From NCBI RefSeq assembly GCF_026460945.1, contig NZ_JAOVZV010000003.1, positions 62,001 through 126,000 on the forward strand: a stretch of 64,000 nt of DNA, read 5' to 3'. Origin of the DNA: Chryseobacterium luquanense (GTDB lineage: Bacteria > Bacteroidota > Bacteroidia > Flavobacteriales > Weeksellaceae). How positions within the stretch are numbered: the stretch's first letter is position 1; each line of letters starts with the position of its first letter. The notes beneath the pieces were generated by a model. The model had not been told where the DNA came from. It did no database searches and saw only the letters and a list, made by a program, of their open reading frames with translations. A program made the translations under genes and the position numbers. Positions 49,781 through 59,665 of the stretch are shown here, one piece after another.

Positions 49781-52636
49781 TTATTTTACTGCGGTAGCTT
49801 TTACAGCTGTAGCACCTTCTTTTTTGGGAGCAGCAGCTTCCCATCCGTCTTCAGGCATTAAAGTAGCAATAACTCTGTTTTTTGTAAGATATTTCTTGGC
49901 AGCATCTTGCAAATCTTTTACAGTAAGTGCTTTTACTTTACTCTCATAATTCAGGATTTCGTATTTATCGCTTCCATCCAACTGATTTTTAGAAATAGCG
50001 CTCATCCAATAAGAGTTGTCTTTGATGTCTGTTTTATAGTCATTCATCTCACCTTCTTTGTACTTATCAAGATCTTTTTGCTCAGGGCCTTTATCAATTA
50101 ACTTCTGAAGTTCTGCAATTGCACTTTTTGTCAATTTGTCAGCATTTTCCGGTCCACAAGGGAAACTTAAACTGAAAGAATAACTTCCATAAGGAACTTT
50201 CCCGATATAGCCTCTTGCTCCACCACCATAGATTCCGCTTTCGTCTTCTCTTAGTTTCTCGATAACTTTGATTGTAGCAACTTCACCTAGAGCTGAAAGT
50301 GCCAAAGCCTCTTTCTCATTATAAGGAGTTTCTCCTGAGTAAACGATTTGCACCATACTCTTCGGGTCTTTACCTTTTTTGTACACTTTGGTGTGATCAC
50401 CTGTAATTCCTCTGTATCCTGTATCTTTAAAGTTTGTAGTTTTTCCTGTAGTAGGTAAACTTGCGATATACTGTAAAACTTCATTTTTAAATTTAGCTTC
50501 ATCAATATTTCCTACAAAATAGAAGTGGAAGTTTCCTGCATTGGCAAATTTCTCTTTATAGATATCGTACGCTTTTTTATAATCAGTTGCTGCCCAATCT
50601 TTCTCCAACGGAAGAATACCGATGAATCTAGGATTTTTCTGATTCGTAAACTTAGCGTGCTCACTGGCAAAATAAGTCTGAGGATTGGATAAAATATTAT
50701 CCAACATTGCAGACTGCTTTACTTTGTAAGCATTAAATGCTTCAGGGCTGTAATTTAAACCTGTAAAATAAGCATACATCAACTCCATTGCAGTTCCTAA
50801 ATCTTTTTGATTGGTTCTACCAGACACGCCTTCCAAAGTACCGCTGATGTAAGGATTTACGCTCACTTGTTTTCCGGCTAAATAATTGGTAAGATCAGCT
50901 TTTGAAGCACCTGCAACTCCCGCTTCTGTAAGAGCCTGATAAGCAAACTGTGTTTTGTTGTAATCAGCATCATTCAATAATGAATTTCCTCCTAAACTTC
51001 TTGCTGAGAATACAATTTCATCATCTTTGAAATCAGTCTTTTTAAAAGTAACTTTTGCACCGTTACTTAGAGTCCATGTTGTAGTTCCTAGTTTAGCATC
51101 GGTTTCGGTTTTAGCAATTTTCCCTTCAGATTTAAAAGGTTTTACTAAATTTTTGATCGTAGCTTTTTCTTCGTAAGGTTTAAGATCAGCTAATTTTACA
51201 TCATCAAAAGTTTTTAGAACTAAAGCTTCTGTAGGCATTTTTACATTGTCTTTTTTAGGACCTGTAATCACGATTACTCTACTGTCGTCTTTCACCATTT
51301 TCTTGATTACCTCATTCGTCTGAGCTAAAGTAATAGTTGGCAAAAACTTCTTCGTATCTTCATATTCCCAGGCAATTCCCGGCATTGGTTCCTGCTCCAG
51401 GAAATTTCTAACATATTCGTCTACCAACATATCGCTTTCAGTTTTGTCGCGGTTATTGTAAGACCTTTCCATATTAGACATGATCTGAGATTTTGCTCTG
51501 TCTAATTCACCCTGTGTGAAGCCGAATCTTTTTGCTCTTTCCGTTTCTTCCAATAGAACTTTCAATGCGCTGATCTGATTTCCTTCTTTTACCATTGCAA
51601 ATCCCTGGAAAGCTTCTTTGGTTCTTGCATATGTTCCACCATGATAAACAGAACCAAATGTAAACGGAGGATTGTTTGAATTTACCAATTCTCTCAATCT
51701 GTTGTTTAGCATTGTGGTAGAAATGTTCTCAATCAAACTTTGATTGTACTGCTCTACCGTAACATCCGGCTGATAAGAATCTGCATCTTTCATGATAAAC
51801 TGAACCATAGAATTGGTTGCATCAGGATCAGTCTCAATAGCTACCAAAGTTTCCTTGTGATTTGGAAGATCAAAAGTTTTTCTTTCTCTTGGCTTAGAAG
51901 GATTTTTATATTTGCTGAAATTATCTTTAATTTTCTTTTCAACCTCATCTACGTTAATGTCTCCTACTACAACCAATGCCATCAAATCTGGTCTATACCA
52001 ATCTTTATGAAATTGTCTGATAACATCGGGCTTAAAGTTCTCAAGAACTTCTTTTGTACCGATTGGTAATCTGTTTGCGTACTGAGATTTGTGTAATAAT
52101 TTAGGTAAATATTTATCCGACATTCTTTTGTCTGCACCTAAACCTAATCTTAATTCTTCTAAAACAACCCCTCTCTCTTTGTTGATTTGAGCATCAGTTA
52201 ATGTTGCGTTGAATGCCCAGTCTTCCATTACTTTAAGACCAGAATCAAAATTACCCGGCTTGTCTAAAGGAACAGGAAGCATGTAAACAGTTTCGTCAAA
52301 ACTTGTATAAGCATTAAGGTGCTGTCCGAATTTTACTCCGATGGATTGTAGATAATCTACCAGTTTATTATCCGGGAAATTTTTGGTTCCGTTGAAGTTC
52401 ATGTGCTCCATAAAGTGAGCAAGACCTCTTTGGTTTTCGTCTTCAAGGATTGAGCCTGCGTTGATAGCCAGCCTGAAGTCTACTTTTTTCTCAGGTAATG
52501 TATTTTTTTTGATGTAGTATTTCATTCCGTTTGGAAGAGTACCCGTTCTTACAGAAGGATCCATTGGGATGTTCTGTGCGAAAGCCATAGACGACATTAA
52601 TACAAGAGCCGCTACTGACAATAGAATTTTTTTCAT
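49781..52636 (-). CDS. M16-family metallopeptidase, secreted
   Basis: 951 residues. The signal peptide is about 1-20 (AFAQ). The N-terminal M16 domain has the inverted zinc motif HFMEH (H74, E77, H78) and a second Glu further on; the C-terminal half carries the R-Y type structural M16 domain without a zinc site. Pitrilysin-type. It probably degrades peptides in the periplasm. The downstream LolA-like gene is on the same strand and upstream in transcription order, so the pair may work together. Confidence 0.93.
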   Translation of the reverse strand: MKKILLSVAALVLMSSMAFAQNIPMDPSVRTGTLPNGMKYYIKKNTLPEKKVDFRLAINAGSILEDENQRGLAHFMEHMNFNGTKNFPDNKLVDYLQSIGVKFGQHLNAYTSFDETVYMLPVPLDKPGNFDSGLKVMEDWAFNATLTDAQINKERGVVLEELRLGLGADKRMSDKYLPKLLHKSQYANRLPIGTKEVLENFKPDVIRQFHKDWYRPDLMALVVVGDINVDEVEKKIKDNFSKYKNPSKPRERKTFDLPNHKETLVAIETDPDATNSMVQFIMKDADSYQPDVTVEQYNQSLIENISTTMLNNRLRELVNSNNPPFTFGSVYHGGTYARTKEAFQGFAMVKEGNQISALKVLLEETERAKRFGFTQGELDRAKSQIMSNMERSYNNRDKTESDMLVDEYVRNFLEQEPMPGIAWEYEDTKKFLPTITLAQTNEVIKKMVKDDSRVIVITGPKKDNVKMPTEALVLKTFDDVKLADLKPYEEKATIKNLVKPFKSEGKIAKTETDAKLGTTTWTLSNGAKVTFKKTDFKDDEIVFSARSLGGNSLLNDADYNKTQFAYQALTEAGVAGASKADLTNYLAGKQVSVNPYISGTLEGVSGRTNQKDLGTAMELMYAYFTGLNYSPEAFNAYKVKQSAMLDNILSNPQTYFASEHAKFTNQKNPRFIGILPLEKDWAATDYKKAYDIYKEKFANAGNFHFYFVGNIDEAKFKNEVLQYIASLPTTGKTTNFKDTGYRGITGDHTKVYKKGKDPKSMVQIVYSGETPYNEKEALALSALGEVATIKVIEKLREDESGIYGGGARGYIGKVPYGSYSFSLSFPCGPENADKLTKSAIAELQKLIDKGPEQKDLDKYKEGEMNDYKTDIKDNSYWMSAISKNQLDGSDKYEILNYESKVKALTVKDLQDAAKKYLTKNRVIATLMPEDGWEAAAPKKEGATAVKATAVK

Positions 52637-52748
52637 ACGATTTGATTTTAAATCTTTTCTCAGAGATAAAATTAAATATTTATCACAAACCCAAGAAATT
52701 TAATCACTATTAATTTAGTTAAACTTGCGTTAAAGTTTTTAAAAATAA

Positions 52749-52773
52749 AAAAACCGGTCAAAAACCGGTTTTT
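52749..52773 (-). terminator. Intrinsic terminator after LolA-like gene
   Basis: A 9-bp stem (52749-52757 with 52765-52773), flanked by A and T runs and usable from both directions. Confidence 0.85.
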
Positions 52774-52792
52774 ATTATCTATCTAATAAAGA

Positions 52793-53479
52793 TTATTTGA
52801 AATCTATGTCAGTAACACCAGAATTAATGGTAACCTTTGTGGTTTTAATAGCCACTTTTTGTCCGTTTCCTTCAGCTTCAATATCACCCGGAAACTTGAT
52901 TCCGTCTACCGTAAGATAAGATTTTATGATGGCATCACCCATTCCTGAGTTTGATTTATACAAAAGACCTGTAGCGGTATCAAAGTAGAATTTACCTTTA
53001 TCTGAAGACAAAACGTTGTAGTCTTTACCATCAATTTTTTCTACGGTAACTTCTTTGAAATTGGCTGCATCATATCCTAATGCATCCACGGTTCTCGCTT
53101 TTTTCAATTCGGGAATTGCAGATGCAGGAAAGTCACTTTTGGTTCCCATCTGATTAATGTATCCCTTATCACCATCAAACATCTGAACAACTTCCTGCCC
53201 CATTACAGACTGTACAGATTTGAATTTGTTACCCATTTTCTTAGTATTCATAGAAATTTCCATTCCTTGAACAGACATTGTATTTTCTGTAATCGTCGTT
53301 TTCACAGATTCCAGTTTTGCTTTTCCGCCAAGAGCGTCGATGTATTTATCAATAACCTGCTTTGGTGACAGTTGAGATTTTACTGCAGATGTAGGCGCTG
53401 CCGTTGCAGTCTGTGCATTTACATTGGCAGAAGACATTAATACTATTGCGCAAAAAAACGGAATGATGATCTTTTTCAT
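52793..53479 (-). CDS. Secreted LolA/LolB-like protein
   Basis: 228 residues. The signal peptide is about 1-22 (NAQ). The mature domain has the pattern of outer-membrane-lipoprotein sorting folds seen in Bacteroidetes (LSPKQVIDKYIDALGGKAKLESVKT, then FYFDTATGLLYKSNS). Similar domains occur next to or fused with M16 peptidases in this phylum, and the M16 gene lies downstream here behind a terminator. The exact role is unknown. Confidence 0.75.
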   Translation of the reverse strand: MKKIIIPFFCAIVLMSSANVNAQTATAAPTSAVKSQLSPKQVIDKYIDALGGKAKLESVKTTITENTMSVQGMEISMNTKKMGNKFKSVQSVMGQEVVQMFDGDKGYINQMGTKSDFPASAIPELKKARTVDALGYDAANFKEVTVEKIDGKDYNVLSSDKGKFYFDTATGLLYKSNSGMGDAIIKSYLTVDGIKFPGDIEAEGNGQKVAIKTTKVTINSGVTDIDFK

Positions 53480-53685
53480 ATTAAAATATTTATTTGTTTA
53501 AAGTTTTGTGAAACCGTATTTACTTTTTGGTTTGCATTTCGGTTCCGTTATTAAATTAAAGCGTTAAAGATAATCATATTGTACGACATAGATTCATCAA
53601 CAGACCAAAACCGACCATTTGAGCATATTAATACCCTTTTAAATTTATATAAATACATCTCATTTTAAACAATCTGAATTTTATT

Positions 53686-54585
53686 TTAGTCTTTAACAAA
53701 TCTTGCAGAAGTCGAATTTCCTTCTTTATCAATCATCTGCAAAATATAAGCTCCTTTTTGTAATGAAGAAGTATTTAATTGAGGAGTTTTTGTGCTATTT
53801 TTTTGTGACAATATTTTCTGACCTGCAAAATTAAATACATTAAACTCTGTTATATCTTTTGCTGATTTTACATATAGAGTATCTTTTACCGGATTCGGGT
53901 AGACAGAAAAACCATCATCAATTGTCACTGATTTTACGCCGAGTGCATCAAGAGAGTTAATCTTTATGTAAGTAAAGTTACCATTTGTTACCGACCCTGA
54001 TGCTTGCCAACATGCAGAAAAAAGAGTACCATATCCCGCCGAAGTATTGGTGCTTGTAACCGCATGTGTAGAAAGAGAGCTTGAGTTGCTTCCTGTATGA
54101 CGTATTTCTATAATGAGATTTCCGCCACTGTAAAGATATGGAGTATCAAACAAAATATTATAACTAAACGCATTAGGATCTCCTCCCGAAGTTAAAGAGC
54201 CAGCTGGAATAATCAGAGCACCCGTTCTTACCATTGTTTGAGCTCCCGTAATATTTGCTGCAAAATCTAATTGTCGGTTTGCAGGATCTACTCCGTTACT
54301 TAAATATATCTGATAACTGCTGAATGTAGCATCTGTTGCAGGCCAAGGTGCAGATGCAGAAGCTAAAAGCCTGAATGAAATAGAATTGAGATATTTACCA
54401 ACCAAAGGAGTAAGCTGAGTATCATCAATCAGCATCTGATAAGTTCTTGCGGAATTTGCTAAAGGACTCAAAAAACTTCCGGAAACATTACTATCCGGAA
54501 TTATTTTAGATGTTTGCGCTTTCAAATTTGCAAATCCTGCTATCATTGCTATGAATAGAAATGCCAATGAAAGTTTCATTTTCAT
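53686..54585 (-). CDS. Secreted protein with T9SS type A sorting domain
   Basis: 299 residues from the ATG at 54585, where a clean signal peptide begins (MKMKLSLAFLFIAMIAG, ending LKAQT); the frame also opens at 54642, which would give a longer, less likely signal peptide. The mature beta-rich part (about 24-230) carries no family I recognise. The C-terminal ~75 residues are a T9SS type A signal (FSVYPNPVKDTLYVKS, then the ending KEGNSTSARFVKD). It is exported to the cell surface or medium through the type IX system. An adhesive or enzymatic function cannot be determined. Confidence 0.88.
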   Translation of the reverse strand: MKMKLSLAFLFIAMIAGFANLKAQTSKIIPDSNVSGSFLSPLANSARTYQMLIDDTQLTPLVGKYLNSISFRLLASASAPWPATDATFSSYQIYLSNGVDPANRQLDFAANITGAQTMVRTGALIIPAGSLTSGGDPNAFSYNILFDTPYLYSGGNLIIEIRHTGSNSSSLSTHAVTSTNTSAGYGTLFSACWQASGSVTNGNFTYIKINSLDALGVKSVTIDDGFSVYPNPVKDTLYVKSAKDITEFNVFNFAGQKILSQKNSTKTPQLNTSSLQKGAYILQMIDKEGNSTSARFVKD

Positions 54586-54730
54586 GTCGTGTAAAACTAA
54601 ATCTGAATTTTCAGATTTTTTAAAGAATAGAGTTGTTTTCATATTATAGAATTTTTAACATTCAGGAAGTTACAATATTTTTTCTATAATAAAAACGTAA
54701 AAATACACCTCATAAAGCAAACAAAAGCAA

Positions 54731-54754
54731 AAACCTCCGAAGAATCGGAGGTTT
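54731..54754 (-). terminator. Intrinsic terminator after trigger factor gene
   Basis: A perfect 10-bp stem (54731-54740 with 54745-54754) and AGAA loop, followed by T-rich sequence. Confidence 0.9.
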
Positions 54755-54777
54755 TCAAATATTTATTTTAAAATAAA

Positions 54778-56112
54778 TTATTTTTTAAGTTCTTCTAAAA
54801 ACTCGTCGTGAGAGATTTCAGTTTCCTTTTTAGTTGCTTTCTCAAGGATAACATCTTTCAACTTAGCCATTGCTACTTCAGAAGAAATTTGTCTTACCTG
54901 CTCTTGGTCTTTCAACATTTCAGCAGCATATTTTTGAACTTCTTCGTCACCTAAATGATGAATTCCATAGATTGCCAATTGGTTTCTTACTAACTGTTCA
55001 GCTTGTGCCAAAACATCAGCATATTCTAATTGAATATCATTTTCGCTCATCAATTTACCTTCGATAATCTGATATTTCAATTGGTTTTTCTCAGCCTCAA
55101 GAATTTCTTTAGCCTGCTCTTCAGACTGAATATTCTGGTTTGAGAATACTAACCATTTTACCAAGAATTCTTCAGGAAGTTTTACTTCTTCTTTTTCAGA
55201 AACCTGCTCCAACACTTTGTTTACAAAGTGTACGTCTGCATTTTGCTGGAAGTACTCGTCTAATTCAGTTTTCACTTTATCTTTAAGCTCTTCTTCAGTT
55301 TTAATGGTATCTGCACCGTAAACTTTATCGAATAATTCCCGATTAAGTTCTGCTAAGTTTAAGCTATAGAAATCTTTTACTTTAACCTCAACTTCAGCGT
55401 GGTGTAAATGCTCAACTTCTTCTTTAGCGAAACCTAATTCTTTAGCCAAATCTTCGTCAGAAGCAAGAGTTTCTTTAGAAACTTTCACAGACTCATCCAT
55501 TTTCAAACCTTTAAGTAATTTGAAAGCTGCTTTGTTTTCAGCAGTAATGGTAGCGATTTTTGGAGCGTGGTTGTGCTCACCTTCAGCATCATCTTCTACA
55601 ACTTGAGTAATTTCGAAGTTGATGTAAGAATCTTTAGTGATTTTGTCTTGCGGAACCTGCTCAGCAAAACGCTTCTGCATATTTTCTATGCTTTTGTTGA
55701 TTTCTTTATCTGAAGCAGAAACTTTGTAGTGTGCAGCTTCATATTTAGAAAGATCGATAGAGAATTCCGGCTCGAAACCTACTTCGAAAGCTACTTCCAA
55801 TTTCTCTGCGTTATGATTAAAATCATTTACAGGCTGTGGAACCGGCTGACCAACTAATCTTAGTTTGTTTTCGTTGATATAGTTATTTAAAGCATCAGAA
55901 ACTTGTTTGTTGATTTCTTCGAATGCAATCCCTGCTTCATATTGCTTTCTAACCATACTCAAAGGCACTTTTCCTTTTCTGAAACCAGGAACCTGTGCGT
56001 TTTTAGCATAATTAATCAATTGCTTTTCTACTTTTTCTTTGTAGTCAGATTTCTCCAATGTTACTGTAAGCAATGCACTTACATCATCATGGTTTTTTGC
56101 GGTAACCTTCAT
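54778..56112 (-). CDS. tig: Trigger factor
   Basis: 444 residues, slightly longer than E. coli (432). The N-terminal ribosome-binding domain has the signature QVPGFRKGKVPLS (about 40-52). The middle PPIase domain is poorly conserved in Bacteroidetes and is not recognisable to me here. The C-terminal helical chaperone arm is intact to residue 440. The ribosome-associated chaperone folds nascent chains. A strong promoter (TTG-N17-TATTTTTG) lies ahead. Confidence 0.95.
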   Translation of the reverse strand: MKVTAKNHDDVSALLTVTLEKSDYKEKVEKQLINYAKNAQVPGFRKGKVPLSMVRKQYEAGIAFEEINKQVSDALNNYINENKLRLVGQPVPQPVNDFNHNAEKLEVAFEVGFEPEFSIDLSKYEAAHYKVSASDKEINKSIENMQKRFAEQVPQDKITKDSYINFEITQVVEDDAEGEHNHAPKIATITAENKAAFKLLKGLKMDESVKVSKETLASDEDLAKELGFAKEEVEHLHHAEVEVKVKDFYSLNLAELNRELFDKVYGADTIKTEEELKDKVKTELDEYFQQNADVHFVNKVLEQVSEKEEVKLPEEFLVKWLVFSNQNIQSEEQAKEILEAEKNQLKYQIIEGKLMSENDIQLEYADVLAQAEQLVRNQLAIYGIHHLGDEEVQKYAAEMLKDQEQVRQISSEVAMAKLKDVILEKATKKETEISHDEFLEELKK

Positions 56113-56134
56113 TATTGATTAAAATTTTAGGTTG

Positions 56135-56162
56135 CAAAAATATGAATTTTTTATTAAATCAA
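56135..56162 (-). promoter_or_regulatory. Promoter TTG-N17-TATTTTTG for trigger factor
   Basis: On the minus strand, TTG (56160-56162) and TATTTTTG (56135-56142) are 17 bases apart, 22 bases before the tig start. Confidence 0.55.
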
Positions 56163-56193
56163 GACATTCCTTTTGTTATAATACGTTAAAATA

Positions 56194-56223
56194 AAAAAGG
56201 CATTACCGAAATAATGCCTTTTT
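56194..56223 (-). terminator. Intrinsic terminator after metal-cassette lipoprotein
   Basis: A perfect 12-bp stem (56194-56205 with 56212-56223) with a 6-base loop, between the lipoprotein gene and trigger factor; ends in T residues in both directions. Confidence 0.9.
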
Positions 56224-56252
56224 GTAATATTAAAAATTTGTTTGACTAAATC

Positions 56253-56813
56253 TTAATGTGCGTCAACCGTAATATCTACATCAGTTTCGCCTCCTGTAGT
56301 CTGCCCTAATTGATTGGCTGCAGAAGGATAATTTTGATTAACAGTTGTAGGCCCATGAATCAATTTGATATTCATTTTTCCTATTGTCTGAGTTGAATTA
56401 ATTTTCCATTCAGTTCTTAAGCCTAATTTTTGTCCGTCTGTTCTTACAATATCATTTGTAGCTCTCATCACAACAATATCTGCATTTGCAGGACCGAAAG
56501 TAATGAAATGATGGTCTTTTTCTTCTTCAATTTCGTCTGAAGAATGATAATGATCGTCATGCTTAATCTGGAAATCCAATTCTGCCAAATAAGTATCACC
56601 TTGGTGTAAATGCAAGTGTGCATCAGCAACACCAGAAATTACGTTCACAGTCTGAACATCTGCAGCATCGTTTTTATTCGTTAATTTTAAAACCACTTTC
56701 CCGATTTCGTCATGCTCGTGAACATCTTCAGGAACTGCGTCATCATCATTTCTACAAGAGAAAATAAAAAGTGCAGCAAAAAGGACTAATGTAATATTGA
56801 TAAATTTTTTCAT
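56253..56813 (-). CDS. His-rich lipoprotein next to TonB receptor
   Basis: 186 residues. The lipobox ends at C20 (LFIFSC). The mature N-terminus is acidic and His-rich (VHEHDE, HLHLHQ, HDDHYHSS, EKDHHF), typical of metal-binding periplasmic proteins. It lies 29 bases after the TonB-dependent receptor gene and is probably cotranscribed with it. The likely job is to accept or hold a divalent metal (zinc or copper) brought in by the receptor. No known family name comes to mind; this function is inferred. Confidence 0.75.
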   Translation of the reverse strand: MKKFINITLVLFAALFIFSCRNDDDAVPEDVHEHDEIGKVVLKLTNKNDAADVQTVNVISGVADAHLHLHQGDTYLAELDFQIKHDDHYHSSDEIEEEKDHHFITFGPANADIVVMRATNDIVRTDGQKLGLRTEWKINSTQTIGKMNIKLIHGPTTVNQNYPSAANQLGQTTGGETDVDITVDAH

Positions 56814-56842
56814 TTTAATTTTAAATTTTAAGTTGTAAATAA

Positions 56843-59227
56843 TTAGAAATTGTATTTTAGAGTTACCACGAAATTTCTTCCAGGCTCGTACATGTAATAT
56901 CTGAGTCTGTTCAGATATTCGCGATACTCTACATTAAATAGGTTATTGATTCTGAAATTCAAATTCAGATTTTTAAATAAGTCTGCTCCCACAGAAGCAT
57001 TGAATAATGTAAACTCAGCAGGCGTAGAACTAAAATCAACGATTTCATTTCTTTCCACTCCGTCTTTGATGAATGTTACAGGCAAGTTTCTTATCGGAAA
57101 ACGGTTTTGTTTAAATGTATTTTCATTTTCCAGAGTAACATAGAAATTCTTAGGTTTATTAAGATTGAGCTCGACTGAATTTCTCAATTTTGCAGGCATC
57201 ATTAAAATCAGTGGTTCATTATTCGAAAGATCGTCACCTTTCAAAATACTGAATCCTGATTTCCATTTTAAATTATCTAGAATTGATAATTCTGCATCAG
57301 CATCCAAACCATAAATTCTCGCTTTAACCTGTTGATAAGTCCAAACCGGGAAAACGCCTCTATTCGTATTCAAAACACTCGTCGGAATCTGATTCACGAA
57401 ATTATCCGAAATCATCAAATAAGGACTAGCTTCGATATGAAGACCTTTTAAAATATCAAACTGTCCTGCCAAAGAAAGATTAACATTATAAACCGTTTCT
57501 TTTTTAATGCTCAAATTGCCTTCTTCCATCACAGCAGCAGAATGATGCAATCCATCTGAAAATAATTCAGCTGCGTTCGGACTTCTGTCGGCTCTTGAAA
57601 GATTTAATTTAAACTCAAAATTCTGACTTGGTTTATAATCTAAACCGACATTCGCCGAAAAATTATGATAATCTAAAATTGGTCTGGTCAAAGTTCTGCT
57701 TCCTGATTCGCTCACAAAAAATTGAGGGAACAGTTCTGCATAATTTGCATTCCATTTATCAGAATCATAATATTTATAGGCATCATATCTGCTGAAATCA
57801 TATCTCACAGCAGCTTCTGCATTTAATTTTGAATTAAAACGGTATTTAAAAACCGAAAAAGCTCCTGCATCGTATCGGTAATAATCCGGAATCAAACGTC
57901 TCGCTTTTGTCGCCGGATCGGGAAAGTTATCCTGAAAACCTCCTGAAATTCCACTTTCCAAACTCCAATTTGTACGTTCAAGTAAATGAACTAAACTTGC
58001 AGAATGAGTAATTAATCTTAAATCCATGGAAGGCAATTCGCTCAATTCTCCCTTTCTGATATCATATTCCTGTCTTCTGTTTAATTGAAAACTATATTGA
58101 AAAGTCAGTTTACCAAAATCAGCAAAGCGTTTATACGCTGAAAGTTTTGCAATATGATGTTCTACTTTTTGTTTTGGGTTGTCGATATCGTATGTAAACT
58201 GATCCAGATAGAAAGGCTGCCCAAAATTTACCGCATTGTAAAAATCTTCGGGACTCGACAAGTGTGCACCTTTGTAAATCCCAAATTCTTGGTTGATTCC
58301 GCTGTATGAAACATCAAAACCTTGTAGAAAGCTATGCTTTCCGAAAGAGAAATTGAATGAATTAAATTCCTGACCTGTATTCTGCAACGTATGATGCGGA
58401 ACATACTGATCTCCAGTTTTTCTATAACTTCCGCCTGTTTTTACAAACCATTGGTTTTCCCAAGTTTTAGCAACATTTGCAGCAATTTCACCTCCTCTTC
58501 CATTAGAAATTCCTGACAGTTTCAGGCTTCCCATGATGGTATCTTTTTTGGGTAAAATAGCAGGTTCCAAAACGACAACTCCGCCCACTCCTTCATTTCC
58601 GTACTTCAAAGCGGATGCACCTTTGATGACATCGATGTGTTCAAAATCGTTTACATCAACATTTGGAGCGTGCTCAACTCCCCATTCCTGCTCTGCCATT
58701 TTCACTCCATTATTTAGAATAGAAATTCGGCTTCCGTACAACCCTCTGATTACAGGTTTTGAAATATTATTTCCCGTTTTCAGGGCGGTAACTCCCGAAA
58801 TTTTTGATAATAAATTCCCTAAATTTTCCGTAGAATTTCTCTCAATTTCAGTTTTATTAAGCGTGCTCATTATCACAGAACCTTTTGTTTTATGGCTTCC
58901 GTGAATGGTAACAGCTTCGATATCGCCGATATGATGTTCTAAAGTAATGGCTAAATGCAAATCTCTGTCGACTCCTACATTTTCAGTATAATCATCGCAC
59001 AGAGGGTGTTTTGCAATGAGCTGATATTTTCCTGCAGGAATATTATTAAATGAAAACTTACCTTTTTTATCAGTTTTAGAAGTAAAATCACCAATTTTCA
59101 CCACCGCATTTTCAAGCATGGTCTTATCGTGAAAATCCTGAACAGTTCCTTCAACCGTATAAGTTTTCTGTGCGTTTGTAATTGCAAATCCGCAAAGGAT
59201 CAACAATAAACTATATATCAATTTCAT
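56843..59227 (-). CDS. TonB-dependent receptor (metal-type)
   Basis: 794 residues. Signal peptide about 1-19 (NAQ). Then a CarboxypepD_reg-like N-terminal domain (about 22-95), a plug domain (about 105-225; IRGLYGSRISILNNGVKM) and a 22-strand beta-barrel. The EWGVEHAPNVDV segment resembles that of ZnuD-type receptors, which take up zinc. It spans the outer membrane and uses TonB energy. The His-rich lipoprotein 29 bases downstream supports a metal substrate. It could alternatively be a heme or siderophore receptor. Confidence 0.88.
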   Translation of the reverse strand: MKLIYSLLLILCGFAITNAQKTYTVEGTVQDFHDKTMLENAVVKIGDFTSKTDKKGKFSFNNIPAGKYQLIAKHPLCDDYTENVGVDRDLHLAITLEHHIGDIEAVTIHGSHKTKGSVIMSTLNKTEIERNSTENLGNLLSKISGVTALKTGNNISKPVIRGLYGSRISILNNGVKMAEQEWGVEHAPNVDVNDFEHIDVIKGASALKYGNEGVGGVVVLEPAILPKKDTIMGSLKLSGISNGRGGEIAANVAKTWENQWFVKTGGSYRKTGDQYVPHHTLQNTGQEFNSFNFSFGKHSFLQGFDVSYSGINQEFGIYKGAHLSSPEDFYNAVNFGQPFYLDQFTYDIDNPKQKVEHHIAKLSAYKRFADFGKLTFQYSFQLNRRQEYDIRKGELSELPSMDLRLITHSASLVHLLERTNWSLESGISGGFQDNFPDPATKARRLIPDYYRYDAGAFSVFKYRFNSKLNAEAAVRYDFSRYDAYKYYDSDKWNANYAELFPQFFVSESGSRTLTRPILDYHNFSANVGLDYKPSQNFEFKLNLSRADRSPNAAELFSDGLHHSAAVMEEGNLSIKKETVYNVNLSLAGQFDILKGLHIEASPYLMISDNFVNQIPTSVLNTNRGVFPVWTYQQVKARIYGLDADAELSILDNLKWKSGFSILKGDDLSNNEPLILMMPAKLRNSVELNLNKPKNFYVTLENENTFKQNRFPIRNLPVTFIKDGVERNEIVDFSSTPAEFTLFNASVGADLFKNLNLNFRINNLFNVEYREYLNRLRYYMYEPGRNFVVTLKYNF

Positions 59228-59366
59228 TGTAAATAGATAGATTTCGTAAGTTTCAGATCACTCATTATAATAAATGAATAACATGAAAATACATTTCGTT
59301 AAAATTTTGAATTGGATTTTTAAATGTAAAATAGAAAGTCTTCTACTTCATTGCTTTCTTTAAGAT

Positions 59367-59393
59367 GTACTTTTGCCTTGAAGCAAAAAGTAC
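59367..59393. repeat. GTAC hairpin in intergenic region
   Basis: A 10-bp stem with one bulge (GTACTTTTGC at 59367-59376 with GCAAAA-A-GTAC at 59383-59393) lies in a 438-base gap (59228-59665) with no gene that I can support. The motif is familiar from Chryseobacterium intergenic sequences, but its genome-wide repetition cannot be tested here. Confidence 0.4.
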
Positions 59394-59665
59394 CAAAAAT
59401 TCAAGACTAGAATCTTCCGCTAAAAATTTAAATTAAATCCTAAAATCCCCAAAAATCGTTCGCATTTAGAATTACTGTTTCGAAGCACAAATTATGGTTC
59501 ACTCAAACAGTGGGAATTTTTTAACTGATTGAATTTCAATTTTCTTAACGCTTTAGCTTCTTAAGTCAAAGAAATATGAGTAACCAATATAAAATTACTA
59601 TACTTAACGACATTTAAATCTTAAAAAATTTAAAGCAAAAAAAAATCCGAAAAAGAATCTATTGA

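Noticed and set aside
50287..50505. Short ORF inside the M16 peptidase gene
   Set aside because: Out-of-frame shadow of a long conserved coding region.
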